From: Sinorhizobium arboris LMG 14919
GTDB lineage: Bacteria > Pseudomonadota > Alphaproteobacteria > Rhizobiales > Rhizobiaceae
DNA: 64,000 nt
Direction: 5' to 3'
NCBI RefSeq assembly: GCF_000427465.1
Contig: NZ_ATYB01000009.1
Location: 62,001 to 126,000 of the forward strand
Shown: piece by piece, positions 34,142-44,930 of the stretch
Position numbering within the stretch: position 1 is the stretch's first letter
Layout of the letters: every line of letters begins with the position of its first letter
Program-made: the position numbers and the translations under genes
Notes under the pieces: generated by a model
What the model was told of the DNA's origin: nothing
Seen by the model: only the letters and a program-made list of their open reading frames with translations
The model's database searches: none

Positions 34142-36820
34142 ATGCTGCTCGATCGAGAGGGTCCGATCGAAGCTTTGCTGACCGCCATGCGGAACGCAGC
34201 GGGCGGGCATGGCAGCACGGTCCTGCTCGAAGGCGAAGCAGGCATCGGCAAGACCGCTCTCCTGCGCGAGTTTGCGGAGCGTGCGGAAAAGGATTGCACA
34301 GTCCTATGGGGCTGGTGCGAGGCGCTTTTCACGCCGCGCCCGCTCGGACCTTTGCAGGACATGGGGCGACTGCTTGACGCGCGCGTGGCGGCACTGCTCG
34401 ATCGGACCGCTCCACCGGGGCGACTCTTTCCAGCACTTTTGGATGTGCTTCAGCGTGCCGATCGTCCGATCGTACTTATCTTCGAGGATGTGCACTGGGC
34501 CGACAACGCAACGCTCGACCTCGTAAAGTATCTCGGTCGCCGCATCGCACTGCTTCGCACAGTGCTGGTGCTCAGCCTGCGCGGCGATGAAGTCGACGCC
34601 AATCATCCTCTGATGCAGGTCATCGGCGATCTGCCGTCCGCGTCGGTCACCCGCATAGCGCTTGAACCGCTGTCTCCAGAAGCCGTTGCGCTGTTGGCAA
34701 AACAGGCGGGGCGCCGCGCCGCCAATCTCTACCGGGTCACCGAAGGCAACCCGTTTTTCGTCACTGAACTTTTGGCAAGCGGTGAGGCGGAGTCCGGCCG
34801 CGTGCCGGCCTCGATACGCGATGCGGTCTGGGCGCGCCTCTCCCGGCTCACGATGGCTGAGCGCGAAGTGCTCGAGGTGATCAGCATTGTGCCGGGCAGC
34901 GCCGAGCCGTGGCTGATCCGGGCGCTGCTCGGTGCCGGGTCAGAAGCGATGGTGGACCAATGCGTGGCGCGCGGATTGTTACGGCGAGACGAACAGGGCG
35001 CTCTGATGTTTCGCCATGAACTTGCCAGGCAGGCGACACTCGACCGACTGCCGCCGAGCCTTCAGAGGGCGCTCCATGCAAAGGTGGAGGCTGCCATATC
35101 GCAACGCCCCGCGGCACAAGCATCCGCTCTGCTGTCACGCCGCGTGCACCATGCTGCCGGAGCCGATGACGGCGCGCGCGTCCTGGAGCTCGCGCCGCAG
35201 GCTGCGGCTCAAGCGGCGCGTCTCGGCGCCCACCGGGAGGCGGCCTCGCACTTGGCGACGGCTCTCAGATACGTTGCGCAAGCCACACCGGAACTGGCTG
35301 CGCAGCTTTATGACGACTGGGCCAGCGAGGCGGGACTGTCGTTGCTTGTCTACGAACCGGTGATCGAGGCGCATCATCGCGCTATCCAGCTATGGCGCAA
35401 ACTCGGACGCGTCGACAAGATCGGACCCAATCTGTGCAGGCTGTCAAGGCTGCACTGGCGCCGCGGCGAGAGCAAACCGGCGGAATCTTATGCTGAGCAG
35501 GCCGTGCGCGAAATGGAAAGCCTGGCGCCTGGGCCGGGACTGGCGATGGCCTATAGCACGCGCTCTCAGCTCCACATGCTGCACTATCGTTTCGATGAAG
35601 CGGTCGACTGGGGCATGCGCGCGATCGCACTCGCCGATCAACTGGGCGAGATCGAAACACGCGTTCACGCCTTAAACAATGTGGGCACCGCGCTCCTGTT
35701 CGCCGACCGTCCAGGCGGGCGCGAGCGGCTGGAGGAAAGCCTGGCACTGGCGCTCGAGCACGGATTTCACGACCATGCGGTGCGAGCCTATACCAACTTC
35801 GCCGAGTGTGCGCTTGCATCCAAGGACCTTGCCCTGGCCGAACGCCTGTTGGCCGAAGGCATCGCATTGTCGACCAGGCACGATCTCGATTCGGCGACAC
35901 AATATCTGCTCGGGCGGCAGGCGCAGCTTCGCATGGAACAGGGTCGTTTTCGCGAAGCCGAGACCATTGCACAGGGCGTCATGAATCTGGATCGCCTGCC
36001 CATGGTCATGCACCTGCCGGCCCTCATCGTACTCGGAAGGGTGCGGGTGCGAATGGGTGAGCCCGACAGCTTGGCCCTTCTCCAGCGAGCACTCGAGGAG
36101 GGTGTCGCGACCGGTGAGCTCCAGCGAGTCGTGCCGGTCCGCCTGGCGCTGGCCGAAGCCGCCTGGCTCGCCGACGACCAAAGTGCAAGCCACAGACAAC
36201 TGACCGCACTCGCCGCGATGGATCTCAACAACTTCCGAAGCCCGGACTTCGGTGAACTGGCGGTCTGGTGGCAGCGTTGCGGCATGGCCGAGCCGCTGCC
36301 AAAGTCGAAGGCGCAGATCCCGTTGCAGTGTGCTGCCGAACTCCGCGGCGATCCGCTGGCGGCGGCAAGGGAATGGGACCGCCTGGGGCTTCCCTATGAG
36401 GCGGCACTTGCCCTCGCTCAGGTCCGCGGAGCCGATGCCGGACCGGCGCTTGCTCGCGCCGTCACCATGTTCGACTCGCTGGGCGCGCGCCCCGCTGCGG
36501 CGCTGGCGCGAAAGCAAGCGCAGCGCCTGGGAGTGGCGGGCCAGTTGCCGAAAGCTCGCCGAGGGCCGTACGGGGTCGCGCGCCGTCACCCGCTCGGCTT
36601 GACCCGGCACGAACAGCAGGTGCTCGCCTTGATTGCCGAAGGCATGAGCAATAAGGAAGCAGCGCAGCACCTGTCGCGTTCGCCACGCACGATCGAGCAT
36701 CAGGTTTCCGCTGTGCTCGGCAAATTCAACGCGGCCAACCGGATGGAAGTCCTCCTGCGCCTGCGCGGCGAACCGTGGCTGCTGTCACCGGTCGACACCC
36801 GGCCCTCCGCCGAAAATTAG
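34142..36820 (+). CDS. Large ATPase-LuxR transcriptional regulator (LAL/MalT-like)
   Basis: The 892-residue protein has an N-terminal STAND-type ATPase (about 1-320) with Walker A GEAGIGKTALLREF near residue 30 and Walker B PIVLIFEDVHWAD near 115. A long helical TPR-like sensor region follows (about 350-800). The C-terminus (about 820-885) is a LuxR helix-turn-helix, seen as LTRHEQQVLALIAEGMSNKEA and SPRTIEHQVSAVLGKF. LAL regulators bind ATP and a ligand before activating promoters. The next genes on the same strand encode a small secreted protein and a cytochrome c, probably its targets. Confidence 0.9.
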   Translation: MLLDREGPIEALLTAMRNAAGGHGSTVLLEGEAGIGKTALLREFAERAEKDCTVLWGWCEALFTPRPLGPLQDMGRLLDARVAALLDRTAPPGRLFPALLDVLQRADRPIVLIFEDVHWADNATLDLVKYLGRRIALLRTVLVLSLRGDEVDANHPLMQVIGDLPSASVTRIALEPLSPEAVALLAKQAGRRAANLYRVTEGNPFFVTELLASGEAESGRVPASIRDAVWARLSRLTMAEREVLEVISIVPGSAEPWLIRALLGAGSEAMVDQCVARGLLRRDEQGALMFRHELARQATLDRLPPSLQRALHAKVEAAISQRPAAQASALLSRRVHHAAGADDGARVLELAPQAAAQAARLGAHREAASHLATALRYVAQATPELAAQLYDDWASEAGLSLLVYEPVIEAHHRAIQLWRKLGRVDKIGPNLCRLSRLHWRRGESKPAESYAEQAVREMESLAPGPGLAMAYSTRSQLHMLHYRFDEAVDWGMRAIALADQLGEIETRVHALNNVGTALLFADRPGGRERLEESLALALEHGFHDHAVRAYTNFAECALASKDLALAERLLAEGIALSTRHDLDSATQYLLGRQAQLRMEQGRFREAETIAQGVMNLDRLPMVMHLPALIVLGRVRVRMGEPDSLALLQRALEEGVATGELQRVVPVRLALAEAAWLADDQSASHRQLTALAAMDLNNFRSPDFGELAVWWQRCGMAEPLPKSKAQIPLQCAAELRGDPLAAAREWDRLGLPYEAALALAQVRGADAGPALARAVTMFDSLGARPAAALARKQAQRLGVAGQLPKARRGPYGVARRHPLGLTRHEQQVLALIAEGMSNKEAAQHLSRSPRTIEHQVSAVLGKFNAANRMEVLLRLRGEPWLLSPVDTRPSAEN

Positions 36821-36830
36821 GCAATCGCGT

Positions 36831-36921
36831 GAAATTTAGGGGATCGGCTGCCAGGAAATAGGGGGACCGCACCGATGCACCCCTGGCGGCTCCGCGCTTA
36901 AGCTAAGCATGTCACCAGGGG
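36831..36921 (+). promoter_or_regulatory. Repeat-rich promoter region before the secreted protein/cytochrome genes
   Basis: Two related direct repeats, GAAATTTAGGGGATCGG at 36831 and GAAATAGGGGGACCG at 36855, are followed by an inverted repeat CCCCTGG (36880-36886) and CCAGGGG (36915-36921). They lie directly after the LAL gene and 95-185 bp before the next start, a position that suits an activator site. Confidence 0.4.
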
Positions 36922-37015
36922 AACTGCCTACCCACAGCGCCGAGCGTACTAAACGCATAAAGGATGCGGCAGCACCTTGATCGGGCAGTCGTTAGCTCGT
37001 GGAGGAGGAAGAGCG

Positions 37016-37384
37016 ATGGCCAGATATTTTACCGCATTTGCAACGACTTTACTCGCGACGACTGGCGTCGCGGCGGCGTCGGACCTGGCGCCCGCGAGCG
37101 GCCACAGCATTCATCTCGGCAGCTTCCATGGTGCTCTGTATTACACGGTTGAGAAGGACGGCTACCGTGTGGTTGCGACCGTGGCCTCAGGGACAGAAGC
37201 GCAGCCGATCCGCTTCGTGTCCACCCTCGGACCCGGGCAGCGCATGATGATCTCCGTGCCCCGCGCCCTCGGCGAGCCATCTGCCGAGCTGGAGATCACG
37301 CGCGACGGCGAAGCTCTCGTCCTGCATGAACCCGGAGCCGCCCTGATCGACAGCATGGCGACCAGCGCCCTCCTCGAGGAGTGA
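37016..37384 (+). CDS. Small exported protein of unknown function
   Basis: The 122-residue protein from ATG 37016 has a signal peptide (about 1-21, ending VAAAS) and a small beta-rich mature domain with no cysteine or metal motif. The longer frame from 36977 adds a basic leader and is less likely; GGAGGAGGAAGAG precedes ATG 37016. It lies between a LAL regulator and a cytochrome c gene, which suggests a periplasmic partner of an oxidation system. I do not recognise the family. Confidence 0.72.
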   Translation: MARYFTAFATTLLATTGVAAASDLAPASGHSIHLGSFHGALYYTVEKDGYRVVATVASGTEAQPIRFVSTLGPGQRMMISVPRALGEPSAELEITRDGEALVLHEPGAALIDSMATSALLEE

Positions 37385-37490
37385 CGGTCCTTTTCGCCGG
37401 TCCGAATCCCGGGTGGTCATAGCCGCAAATTCCGTCCTGCCATTTCGACCGCCGGGAGGAGACGGCAAGGCAAGGCTTCGAGACAACAGA

Positions 37491-37907
37491 ATGCGCCCAA
37501 TGAAGCATCTGGTTCTGCTCGCTGTCGTCACCTGTGGGTGCGCGCTTGGTTTCGGAGGACCCCTGCAGGAAGCCCCGGCCGCCGACAAGGTCTACAAAGT
37601 CATTGACGGCAAGGCCGATGTTCGGACGTATAACGGCTACCGGCGTTATCATGCCGGCTGCAACCATTGCCATGGCCCCGATGGCGTCGGCTCAACCTTT
37701 GCGTCGTCTCTCGTCGCCCGGCCGCTCAGCATCGAGACGTTCAGGCGCGTCGTGCGCAACGGCCAGAGCAGTGGTGACGGCTCTGTCATGGGAGGGTTCG
37801 CCGACGATCCCAACGTCGCTCCTTATATCGACGACATCTATGCCTATCTGCAGGCCCGCGCCGACGGCGCTCTCGGCCGCGGGCGACCTCAACGAATGAG
37901 TCCTTAG
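37491..37907 (+). CDS. Periplasmic c-type cytochrome (methanol-metabolism-related type)
   Basis: The 138-residue protein has a signal peptide (about 4-30) and a single haem-binding CNHCH in HAGCNHCHGPDGVG near residue 60; a possible axial Met is in SVMGGFADDPNV near 108. The YNGYRRYHAGCNHCH start of the domain is like cytochromes found beside quinoprotein alcohol dehydrogenases. It probably carries electrons from such a dehydrogenase, although none is encoded in the window. Starts at 37491 and 37500 are both possible; neither has a strong ribosome site. Confidence 0.82.
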   Translation: MRPMKHLVLLAVVTCGCALGFGGPLQEAPAADKVYKVIDGKADVRTYNGYRRYHAGCNHCHGPDGVGSTFASSLVARPLSIETFRRVVRNGQSSGDGSVMGGFADDPNVAPYIDDIYAYLQARADGALGRGRPQRMSP

Positions 37908-38030
37908 AACGCTTTGGCCGTTGATCCATTCTCGCTGCGGCCTTCGCAAGCTGACGAATGTCATCGCGAAAGCGGAGCAAGCAGCTCGCGGACGACAGCT
38001 GCGTCCGGGTCGTCGGTCATTTCCCTATGC

Positions 38031-39701
38031 CTACTTTGACAAACCTATCGAAGGAGAGACGCCGCTCGGGTCGCGCTGCGACCACTTCGGCTGCGGGACG
38101 GCCCGCAGCAGCGCTTGCGTATATTCGTGCCGAGGAGAGGCGAAAAGGGCTTCCGTTTCGCTTTCCTCGACGATCTTGCCGCGCTGCATCACCAGGATAC
38201 GGTCAGCGAATTGGCGCACGATGGGCAAATCGTGGGTGATGAAGACATAGGAGAGGCCGAGACGCTGGCGGAGATCAGCCAGAAGCTCGATGACCTGCAT
38301 CTGGATCGACACGTCGAGCGCCGAGACCGCCTCGTCACAGACGATCAGCTCGGGTTCGCTGGCGAGCGCCCGGGCAATGGCGATGCGCTGCCGCTGCCCA
38401 CCCGAAAACTGATGCGGATGCCGTTCAGCATGCTCCGCCTTGAGGCCGACAAGCTCCAGCAGTTCCACGACCCGCTGTTCCCAGCGTTCGCGCGGCAGGA
38501 TGTCCCGGTGGATCGCCCAGGGCTCCGAAATGATCGAGCGGACATTCATGCGCGGGTTCATCGACCCGAATGGATCCTGGAACACCATCTGCACCTTTCG
38601 GCGGAAACCGTTGAGCGCCCTGCCCTTAAGTTTGAAAATGTCCTCGCCGGAAAAAAGCGCCGTGCCGGATGTCGGCTCGTTCAGTCTCAGCAGCATGCGT
38701 GCAATGCTCGATTTACCCGAACCGGACTCGCCGACGATCCCGAGCGTCTCCCCGCGACGAAGCGTGAAACTGACGTCATCCACTGCCCTGAACTCCCGTT
38801 TTGGCGAAAACGGGCCGGACCCCAGCTTGAAATGCTTGCTCAAGTGGGAGACCTGTAACAGGACCTCGCCTTCCGCGGTGGGCCGACGCCGTTTCGATGT
38901 GCCGGCATGAGGCAGCGCCGACATCAGCCGTCGGGTATAGGCGTGGCTCGGATTAGTGAAGACATCCTCGGCTTTGCCGCTTTCCACCACCTTGCCGCCA
39001 TTCATCACGATAATCCGGTCGGCCATGGCCGCCGCAACCTCGAGATCGTGGGTGATCATGATCAGCGCCATGCCCGTTTCACGCTGCAGGTCCCGCAAGA
39101 GTTCGAGGATCTGCGCCTGAACGCTGACATCGAGCGCCGTGGTCGGCTCGTCGGCGATCAGAATATCCGGCTCGAGGGCGATCGCCATGGCGATCATCAC
39201 GCGCTGCCGCTGTCCGCCGGAGAACTGGTGCGGATAATAGTCCATCCGTTTTTCCGCCTCGGGAATGCCGACGCGTTCCAGCAGATGTACGACCTTGTCG
39301 CGCACGGCGCCGCCCTCGCCTGCGCCGTGGCTCTCGAACACCTCGGCAATCTGCCGGCCGACAGTGTAGACAGGATTGAGATAGGCCAGCGGATCCTGGA
39401 AGATCATGGCGATGCGGCGGCCGTTCAGTTCACGCCGGCCTTCGTCATCGAGGCGGGAAAGATCGGTGCCGTCGAACACCATCGAGCCCGAGACGATGTC
39501 GCCCGGGGGGCAATCGATCAGCCCCATCACTGTTCCGGTGCTGACGCTCTTGCCCGATCCGCTCTCGCCGAGGATGACGAGCGTCTCACCAGGACAGACA
39601 TCAAACGAGACGTCATCGACAGCGCGCATCGGATCGCCTTCGGACAGGAAGTCGACCGTCAGATTGTCGATTCGCAGGATGGGTTTGTCCGGCGCGGTCA
39701 T
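38031..39701 (-). CDS. Peptide/nickel-type ABC importer ATPase, fused DppD-DppF
   Basis: The protein has about 556 residues and two complete ATPase units. Unit 1 (about 1-270) has Walker [12 protein letters not shown] and signature [15 protein letters not shown]; unit 2 (about 290-540) has [14 protein letters not shown] and [15 protein letters not shown]. Each ends with the oligopeptide-type C-terminal extension. The fusion replaces the usual separate DppD and DppF. It overlaps the permease gene by four bases (ATGA). It is the last gene of a five-gene operon that starts at the dehydratase gene. Confidence 0.93.
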   Translation of the reverse strand: MTAPDKPILRIDNLTVDFLSEGDPMRAVDDVSFDVCPGETLVILGESGSGKSVSTGTVMGLIDCPPGDIVSGSMVFDGTDLSRLDDEGRRELNGRRIAMIFQDPLAYLNPVYTVGRQIAEVFESHGAGEGGAVRDKVVHLLERVGIPEAEKRMDYYPHQFSGGQRQRVMIAMAIALEPDILIADEPTTALDVSVQAQILELLRDLQRETGMALIMITHDLEVAAAMADRIIVMNGGKVVESGKAEDVFTNPSHAYTRRLMSALPHAGTSKRRRPTAEGEVLLQVSHLSKHFKLGSGPFSPKREFRAVDDVSFTLRRGETLGIVGESGSGKSSIARMLLRLNEPTSGTALFSGEDIFKLKGRALNGFRRKVQMVFQDPFGSMNPRMNVRSIISEPWAIHRDILPRERWEQRVVELLELVGLKAEHAERHPHQFSGGQRQRIAIARALASEPELIVCDEAVSALDVSIQMQVIELLADLRQRLGLSYVFITHDLPIVRQFADRILVMQRGKIVEESETEALFASPRHEYTQALLRAVPQPKWSQRDPSGVSPSIGLSK

Positions 39702-40615
39702 CGCGGGGCCTTTCGCAGCGATTGCAGGCGCCAGCGCTGCAGCGGATCGGCGACCGTCCGAGCCCAACTGGCGAGGATGTTGAGAGAAAGCGTCGTCAGC
39801 AGGATTGCGAGTCCCGGCCAGAAAGCGATCCACCACGCCGTCTTCAGGTAGCCGCGGCCGTTGGCCACCATGGCGCCCCAGGTGAAATCCGGTGGCTGAA
39901 TGCCGAGCCCGAGGAAACTCAAGGAGGATTCGGCCAGAATGACGGTAGCGAAGTCGATGGCCGCGATCGTGACGAGCGTCGGCAGCACGAGCGGCGCGAT
40001 GTGGCGGAACAGGATGCGTCCCGCACTAGCGCCCATGGAGCGCGCGGCACTCACGAACATGCGCTCGCGCAATTCGAGCACTTCGGCCCGCGCCGTGCGG
40101 ATAAAGATGGGCATGCGCGTAATTGCCAGCACGATCACCAAGTTCGTCATGCTGGGACCGAGCGTATAGAGCACGATCAGCGCAAGCAGCAGAGAGGGAA
40201 AGCTCATCACGACATCGGCCAGGCGCAGGATGACGTGGCTGTACCAGCGCTCCGAATAGCCGGCGGCAAGACCGAGGATGCCGCCTAAAGCCATGGAGCA
40301 GAAGACGGCGGCGGCCGCGATGCCGAGCGTGTTCTGCGCCCCGACAATCAGCCGCGCCAGGATCGGTCGTCCGAGCGTATCCGCTCCCAGAATGTAGATG
40401 AACCCGTGCTCCAGTGCGAAGGGCGGCAGATTGCGTTGCCTGAGCCCGAGCTTGCCGGCAAGTTCGCCGACGAAGAGCGGCCCGACAAGCACGCAGACGA
40501 TGAGCACAAGCAGAAACACGGCTGCGCAGAGCGCCAGCTTGTCCCGTGTGAGATAGATTGCGAGCTGCCGAAGGGCGCCGGGCGATCTTTCGGATGGCAA
40601 TGCCAGGTCGGTCAT
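39698..40615 (-). CDS. ABC transporter permease, DppC-like
   Basis: The 305-residue inner-membrane protein has an N-terminal cytoplasmic stretch, a first span (about 32-55), and five more. The segment GRILFRHIAPLVLPTLVTIA near residue 215 is the EAA coupling loop of DppC/OppC permeases. It partners the DppB-like protein. GGAGGGCGACA precedes the ATG. Confidence 0.92.
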   Translation of the reverse strand: MTDLALPSERSPGALRQLAIYLTRDKLALCAAVFLLVLIVCVLVGPLFVGELAGKLGLRQRNLPPFALEHGFIYILGADTLGRPILARLIVGAQNTLGIAAAAVFCSMALGGILGLAAGYSERWYSHVILRLADVVMSFPSLLLALIVLYTLGPSMTNLVIVLAITRMPIFIRTARAEVLELRERMFVSAARSMGASAGRILFRHIAPLVLPTLVTIAAIDFATVILAESSLSFLGLGIQPPDFTWGAMVANGRGYLKTAWWIAFWPGLAILLTTLSLNILASWARTVADPLQRWRLQSLRKAPR

Positions 40616-40626
40616 TGTCGCCCTCC

Positions 40627-41544
40627 TCAGTAGCGAATGCGCGGATCGAGCACTGCGTAAAGAAGATCGATCGCGATGTTGACGATGAAGATGGCGATTG
40701 CCGTGACGAGGATCGTCGATTGCACCACGGCAAAGTCGCGCTGGATAATCGAATCGATCATCAGCTTGCCGATGCCCGGCCAGCCGAAGATCGTCTCGAC
40801 GACGACAGCGCCGTTGATCAGTCCGGTCGCCAGGTCACCGGCGACGGTGATGACCGGCAGCAGCGAGTTTCTGAGCGCGTGACCGAAGATGATCTTGCGG
40901 CGCTTCATGCCCTTGGCGTGTGCCGTCTTGATAAAGGGCGAGGCGAGCGCGGAGATCATCGTGCCACGCACCACCTGGACCAAAAGCCCGAAAGGGCGCA
41001 GCATCAGAACGACGATCGGCATGATCCAGTGCAAGGCAGTGCCCGTGCCCGACGTCGGCAGCATGCCGAGCCCGACCGCGAAGACGAGAATGCCGACGAT
41101 CGCGATCCAGAAATCGGGCGTGCTGGCACCCGCCAGCGAGACGAGGCCGGCGATGCGGTCGAACAGGCTTCTGGGACGGGCGGCGGCCAGCGCGCCGACG
41201 ACGATGGCCAGAACGGTCGCGAGCGTCATCGCGACCAAAGCGAGCTTCAGCGTCGCCGGAAAGGCCTCGAGAGCGACATCGATTGCCGACCGGTTCTGGC
41301 GCAAAGACTGGCCGAAATCCAGGGACATGAGGTTTTGCAGATACTGGAAGAACTGCACGTAGATTGGTTGGTCCAGACCGTTCAGGCGTGCAAATGCCTG
41401 GCGCGCCTCGAGACTCGAATCGAGCGGCAGGTAGAGCGCCGACGGGTCGCCGGTCAAACGCGTGAGGAAGAAGACGAGCGTCAGCAGGCCGATCACCGAA
41501 ATTACGCTGTGATATGCCCGCCGGCCGATATAGCCGAGCATCAT
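40627..41544 (-). CDS. ABC transporter permease, DppB-like
   Basis: The 305-residue protein from ATG 41544 has six spans and the DppB/OppB features TRLTGDPSALYLP near the start and KTAHAKGMKRRKIIFGHALRN as coupling loop. The frame is open 25 codons further, but that leader is basic and lies over the hairpin after the binding-protein gene. It lies 11 bp upstream of the DppC-like gene. Confidence 0.9.
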   Translation of the reverse strand: MMLGYIGRRAYHSVISVIGLLTLVFFLTRLTGDPSALYLPLDSSLEARQAFARLNGLDQPIYVQFFQYLQNLMSLDFGQSLRQNRSAIDVALEAFPATLKLALVAMTLATVLAIVVGALAAARPRSLFDRIAGLVSLAGASTPDFWIAIVGILVFAVGLGMLPTSGTGTALHWIMPIVVLMLRPFGLLVQVVRGTMISALASPFIKTAHAKGMKRRKIIFGHALRNSLLPVITVAGDLATGLINGAVVVETIFGWPGIGKLMIDSIIQRDFAVVQSTILVTAIAIFIVNIAIDLLYAVLDPRIRY

Positions 41545-41572
41545 GCGGAGCCTCTGGTTCCCTTGCAGTTCA

Positions 41573-41603
41573 GGCGAGCGCGCCAACGTATCGCGCGCTC
41601 GCC
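41573..41603 (-). terminator. Intra-operon hairpin after the binding-protein gene
   Basis: GGCGAGCGCG and CGCGCTCGCC form a perfect 10-bp stem with an 11-base loop, 14 bp after the binding-protein stop. No T-run follows, so partial attenuation or mRNA protection is more likely than full termination. Confidence 0.65.
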
Positions 41604-41616
41604 TCGATGGTGACAC

Positions 41617-43125
41617 TCAGTCCTTGACGCCGATATTGGCGAGCGGGATCTCGCTGTTTGTCGTGATGTCCGGCTTCCACTCCAGGCGGCTGCCCATCCG
41701 GGTGTAGCCGATCATGTGGAACATCGGGATGTCGACCGCGAGCTCGTCATGCACCTTCGCGAAGATCGCCTTGAACTTTGCCGTACGGTCGCCACCGGTG
41801 GCAGCCATGGCATCGGCGACCTCCTTGTCGAGTCCCGCATCGTTGAAGGTCGAATAGCTTCCGCCCGACGTATAGAAGATCGGAACGGTGAAGGCTGCGT
41901 CGCCCTTATTGTTGTCATGCATCATCTGCAGCAGGTTCGGCCCGCGGCTTTCCGGGAAGGGCTTCTGCAGGTAGCGCAGCCAATCATTCACGTCGAGCAT
42001 CGTGAGCTTAACGTTCAGACCGACATCCTGCCACATGGCCATCATGGCTTCCATGGCTTCCGTACCGTTGGGGTAAATGCCGTTGCGGCCGATCAGTTCG
42101 ATTTCGGTATCGACCGGAACGCCCGCAGCCTTGGCCTCGGCGATCAGCGCACGCGCCCGTTCGGCATCGAAGGCCCAAGGCGCCAGCTTGTCATCATGGC
42201 CGTTGATGCCGGTGACGACCATCTGCGAAGCCCGCTGCACGTCCTCGCCGAAAAGCTGGGCAAGGCCATCCCAGTCGATCGCCAGGTTCAGCGCCTTGCG
42301 GATTCGGACGTCATCGAGCGGAGCAAAGCCGGCGTCGATGCGGATCGCGGTCGTTTCGGAGTTCAGGTAGGCGAAGTCCGTTTCCGGATTGGTCGCATCC
42401 TGGATCGCGATGGACGGCGTGAGGTCGGCCTCGCCGGTCTCCACCATGGCGGCCCGAATCGAGGATTCCGGGCGCCAGACGTAGCTGGCCTTGGCAATGG
42501 CCGGCTTCTCGCCCCAGTAGCCGTCGAAGGCTTCCAGGACGACTGTCTGCGGCGTGAAGCTCGAAAGCTTGAAGGGCCCGGTCCCGACCGGATCGTTCAC
42601 GGCCTTGTCCGCCGGCGTGTTCGGCGAGACGATCATGACCACGCTGAGCAGCGTCGGCAGAATCGGCTGCGGCTTATCCGACTTGATCTCGACCGTCAGG
42701 TCATCGATCGGCGTGACCGTCAGCTTGGCATCGCCGAACTTGGCAATGTTGCTGCAGGTCAGCTTGCCGCCGGTCATCCGCTCGATCGAGAATTTGACGG
42801 CCTCTGCATTGAAGGCGGCTCCATCCTGGAACTTGACCCCCTCGCGCAGCTTGAGCTGCCAGGTGTTCGGGTCGGACTGCGTCCATTCGGTCGCAAGACC
42901 GGGCGTCGGCTGGCCGCTTTTCGGATCGATGATGGTCAGCGGCTCGACCACGTTGCGGCTCAGGATCTGGCCGACATTGGTGATGATGGTACCGCAGGGT
43001 TCAAGGTTGGCCGGCTGCTCCGGCAGGACGATCTTGATTTCCGAGGCACTCTGCGCGGCGGCATAGCCGGCCCAGCCGGCGACCACCATTGCGCCCGCGA
43101 TGACGCGAACAGACTTGTTTTCCAT
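41617..43125 (-). CDS. ABC transporter solute-binding protein, family 5 (peptide/opine/sugar-acid type)
   Basis: The 502-residue protein has a signal peptide (about 1-24, ending AAQSA) and the family 5 pattern WTQSDPNTWQLKLREGVKFQ near residue 85 and NDPVGTGPFKLSSF near 180. The family binds peptides, nickel chelates, opines or oligosaccharide acids. Its operon starts with a 5-dehydro-4-deoxyglucarate dehydratase, so a hexaric or uronic acid derivative is a plausible ligand. GGGGAGG precedes the ATG. Confidence 0.92.
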   Translation of the reverse strand: MENKSVRVIAGAMVVAGWAGYAAAQSASEIKIVLPEQPANLEPCGTIITNVGQILSRNVVEPLTIIDPKSGQPTPGLATEWTQSDPNTWQLKLREGVKFQDGAAFNAEAVKFSIERMTGGKLTCSNIAKFGDAKLTVTPIDDLTVEIKSDKPQPILPTLLSVVMIVSPNTPADKAVNDPVGTGPFKLSSFTPQTVVLEAFDGYWGEKPAIAKASYVWRPESSIRAAMVETGEADLTPSIAIQDATNPETDFAYLNSETTAIRIDAGFAPLDDVRIRKALNLAIDWDGLAQLFGEDVQRASQMVVTGINGHDDKLAPWAFDAERARALIAEAKAAGVPVDTEIELIGRNGIYPNGTEAMEAMMAMWQDVGLNVKLTMLDVNDWLRYLQKPFPESRGPNLLQMMHDNNKGDAAFTVPIFYTSGGSYSTFNDAGLDKEVADAMAATGGDRTAKFKAIFAKVHDELAVDIPMFHMIGYTRMGSRLEWKPDITTNSEIPLANIGVKD

Positions 43126-43199
43126 TGCAATCCTCCCCAGTTTGAACGAACGACGATTTCTGGGACAGGCGCCCTCCTCCGGGCGCCCACCCGTATTTC

Positions 43200-44154
<955 letters not shown>

Positions 44155-44165
44155 TTGAAGATGAG

Positions 44166-44930
44166 TCAATCAACCTCGCCGGCTTTTTCGCTCTGGCGCC
44201 AGGTCGTAAGCGAACGGTACCGCTTGATCCCGGTGACGAGATGGCGGCGCATGGCCTCCCGAGCCCGGTCCGGGTCGCGCGCAAGGATCGCCTCGGCAAT
44301 CTCCCGGTGCTCGAGGAGAATGGGCTCGTCCCGGCTCGGCAGCGGATCCACGCCGCCCATGACCGTGCGAAACTTCACGCGCGGGATCATGCGGCGCCCG
44401 ACATGCTCCAGAAACGTGCGGAAGCGGGCGTTGTTCGTGGCAGTCGCTATAGCCATGTGAAACTGGAAATCCGCCTCGTCCGTAGGTTTCCCTTCGGCGA
44501 CGAGATGGGCAAACCGCTCGACCTGAGCCTGGATCTCGGCCTCTTGCGCCGGTGAGCTGCGCGCCGCCGCCAGGCCTGCCGCTTCGACCTCGATACCGAT
44601 TCGGAGCTCCAGTTCCTCGATGATATCGGAAATCTTGTCGGTCTCGCCGGTGAAGAGCTTGAGGCCCGGGTCGCTCTGCCGCGGTCCTATCACGAAGACG
44701 CCCGACCCCTGCCGCGACTCCACCAGACCGTCGGCCCGAAGCGCCGCAATCGCCTCACGCACCACCGTCCGACTGAAGCCGAACTTGTCGATCAGGGCCG
44801 GCTCTGTCGGCAACTTGTCGCCCGGCGCATAATATCCCGCCTCGATCTGCGCCTTTATAGCATTTGCAACTTGCGAGGAAAGCGACGGGCGGCCGCCCCC
44901 CTTTTTTGGACTTGGCATGAATATTCCCAT
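44166..44930 (-). CDS. GntR family transcriptional regulator, FadR type
   Basis: The 254-residue protein has a winged helix at about 20-85, with LPTEPALIDKFGFSRTVVRE as recognition region and QGSGVFVIG as the wing. An FCD ligand domain follows, with metal-type His residues in FHMAIATATNN and LEHREIAEAIL. It is followed by kdgD and the importer genes. The near-identical palindromes before its own gene and before kdgD make it the likely local repressor, answering to a hexarate or uronate intermediate. Confidence 0.92.
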   Translation of the reverse strand: MGIFMPSPKKGGGRPSLSSQVANAIKAQIEAGYYAPGDKLPTEPALIDKFGFSRTVVREAIAALRADGLVESRQGSGVFVIGPRQSDPGLKLFTGETDKISDIIEELELRIGIEVEAAGLAAARSSPAQEAEIQAQVERFAHLVAEGKPTDEADFQFHMAIATATNNARFRTFLEHVGRRMIPRVKFRTVMGGVDPLPSRDEPILLEHREIAEAILARDPDRAREAMRRHLVTGIKRYRSLTTWRQSEKAGEVD

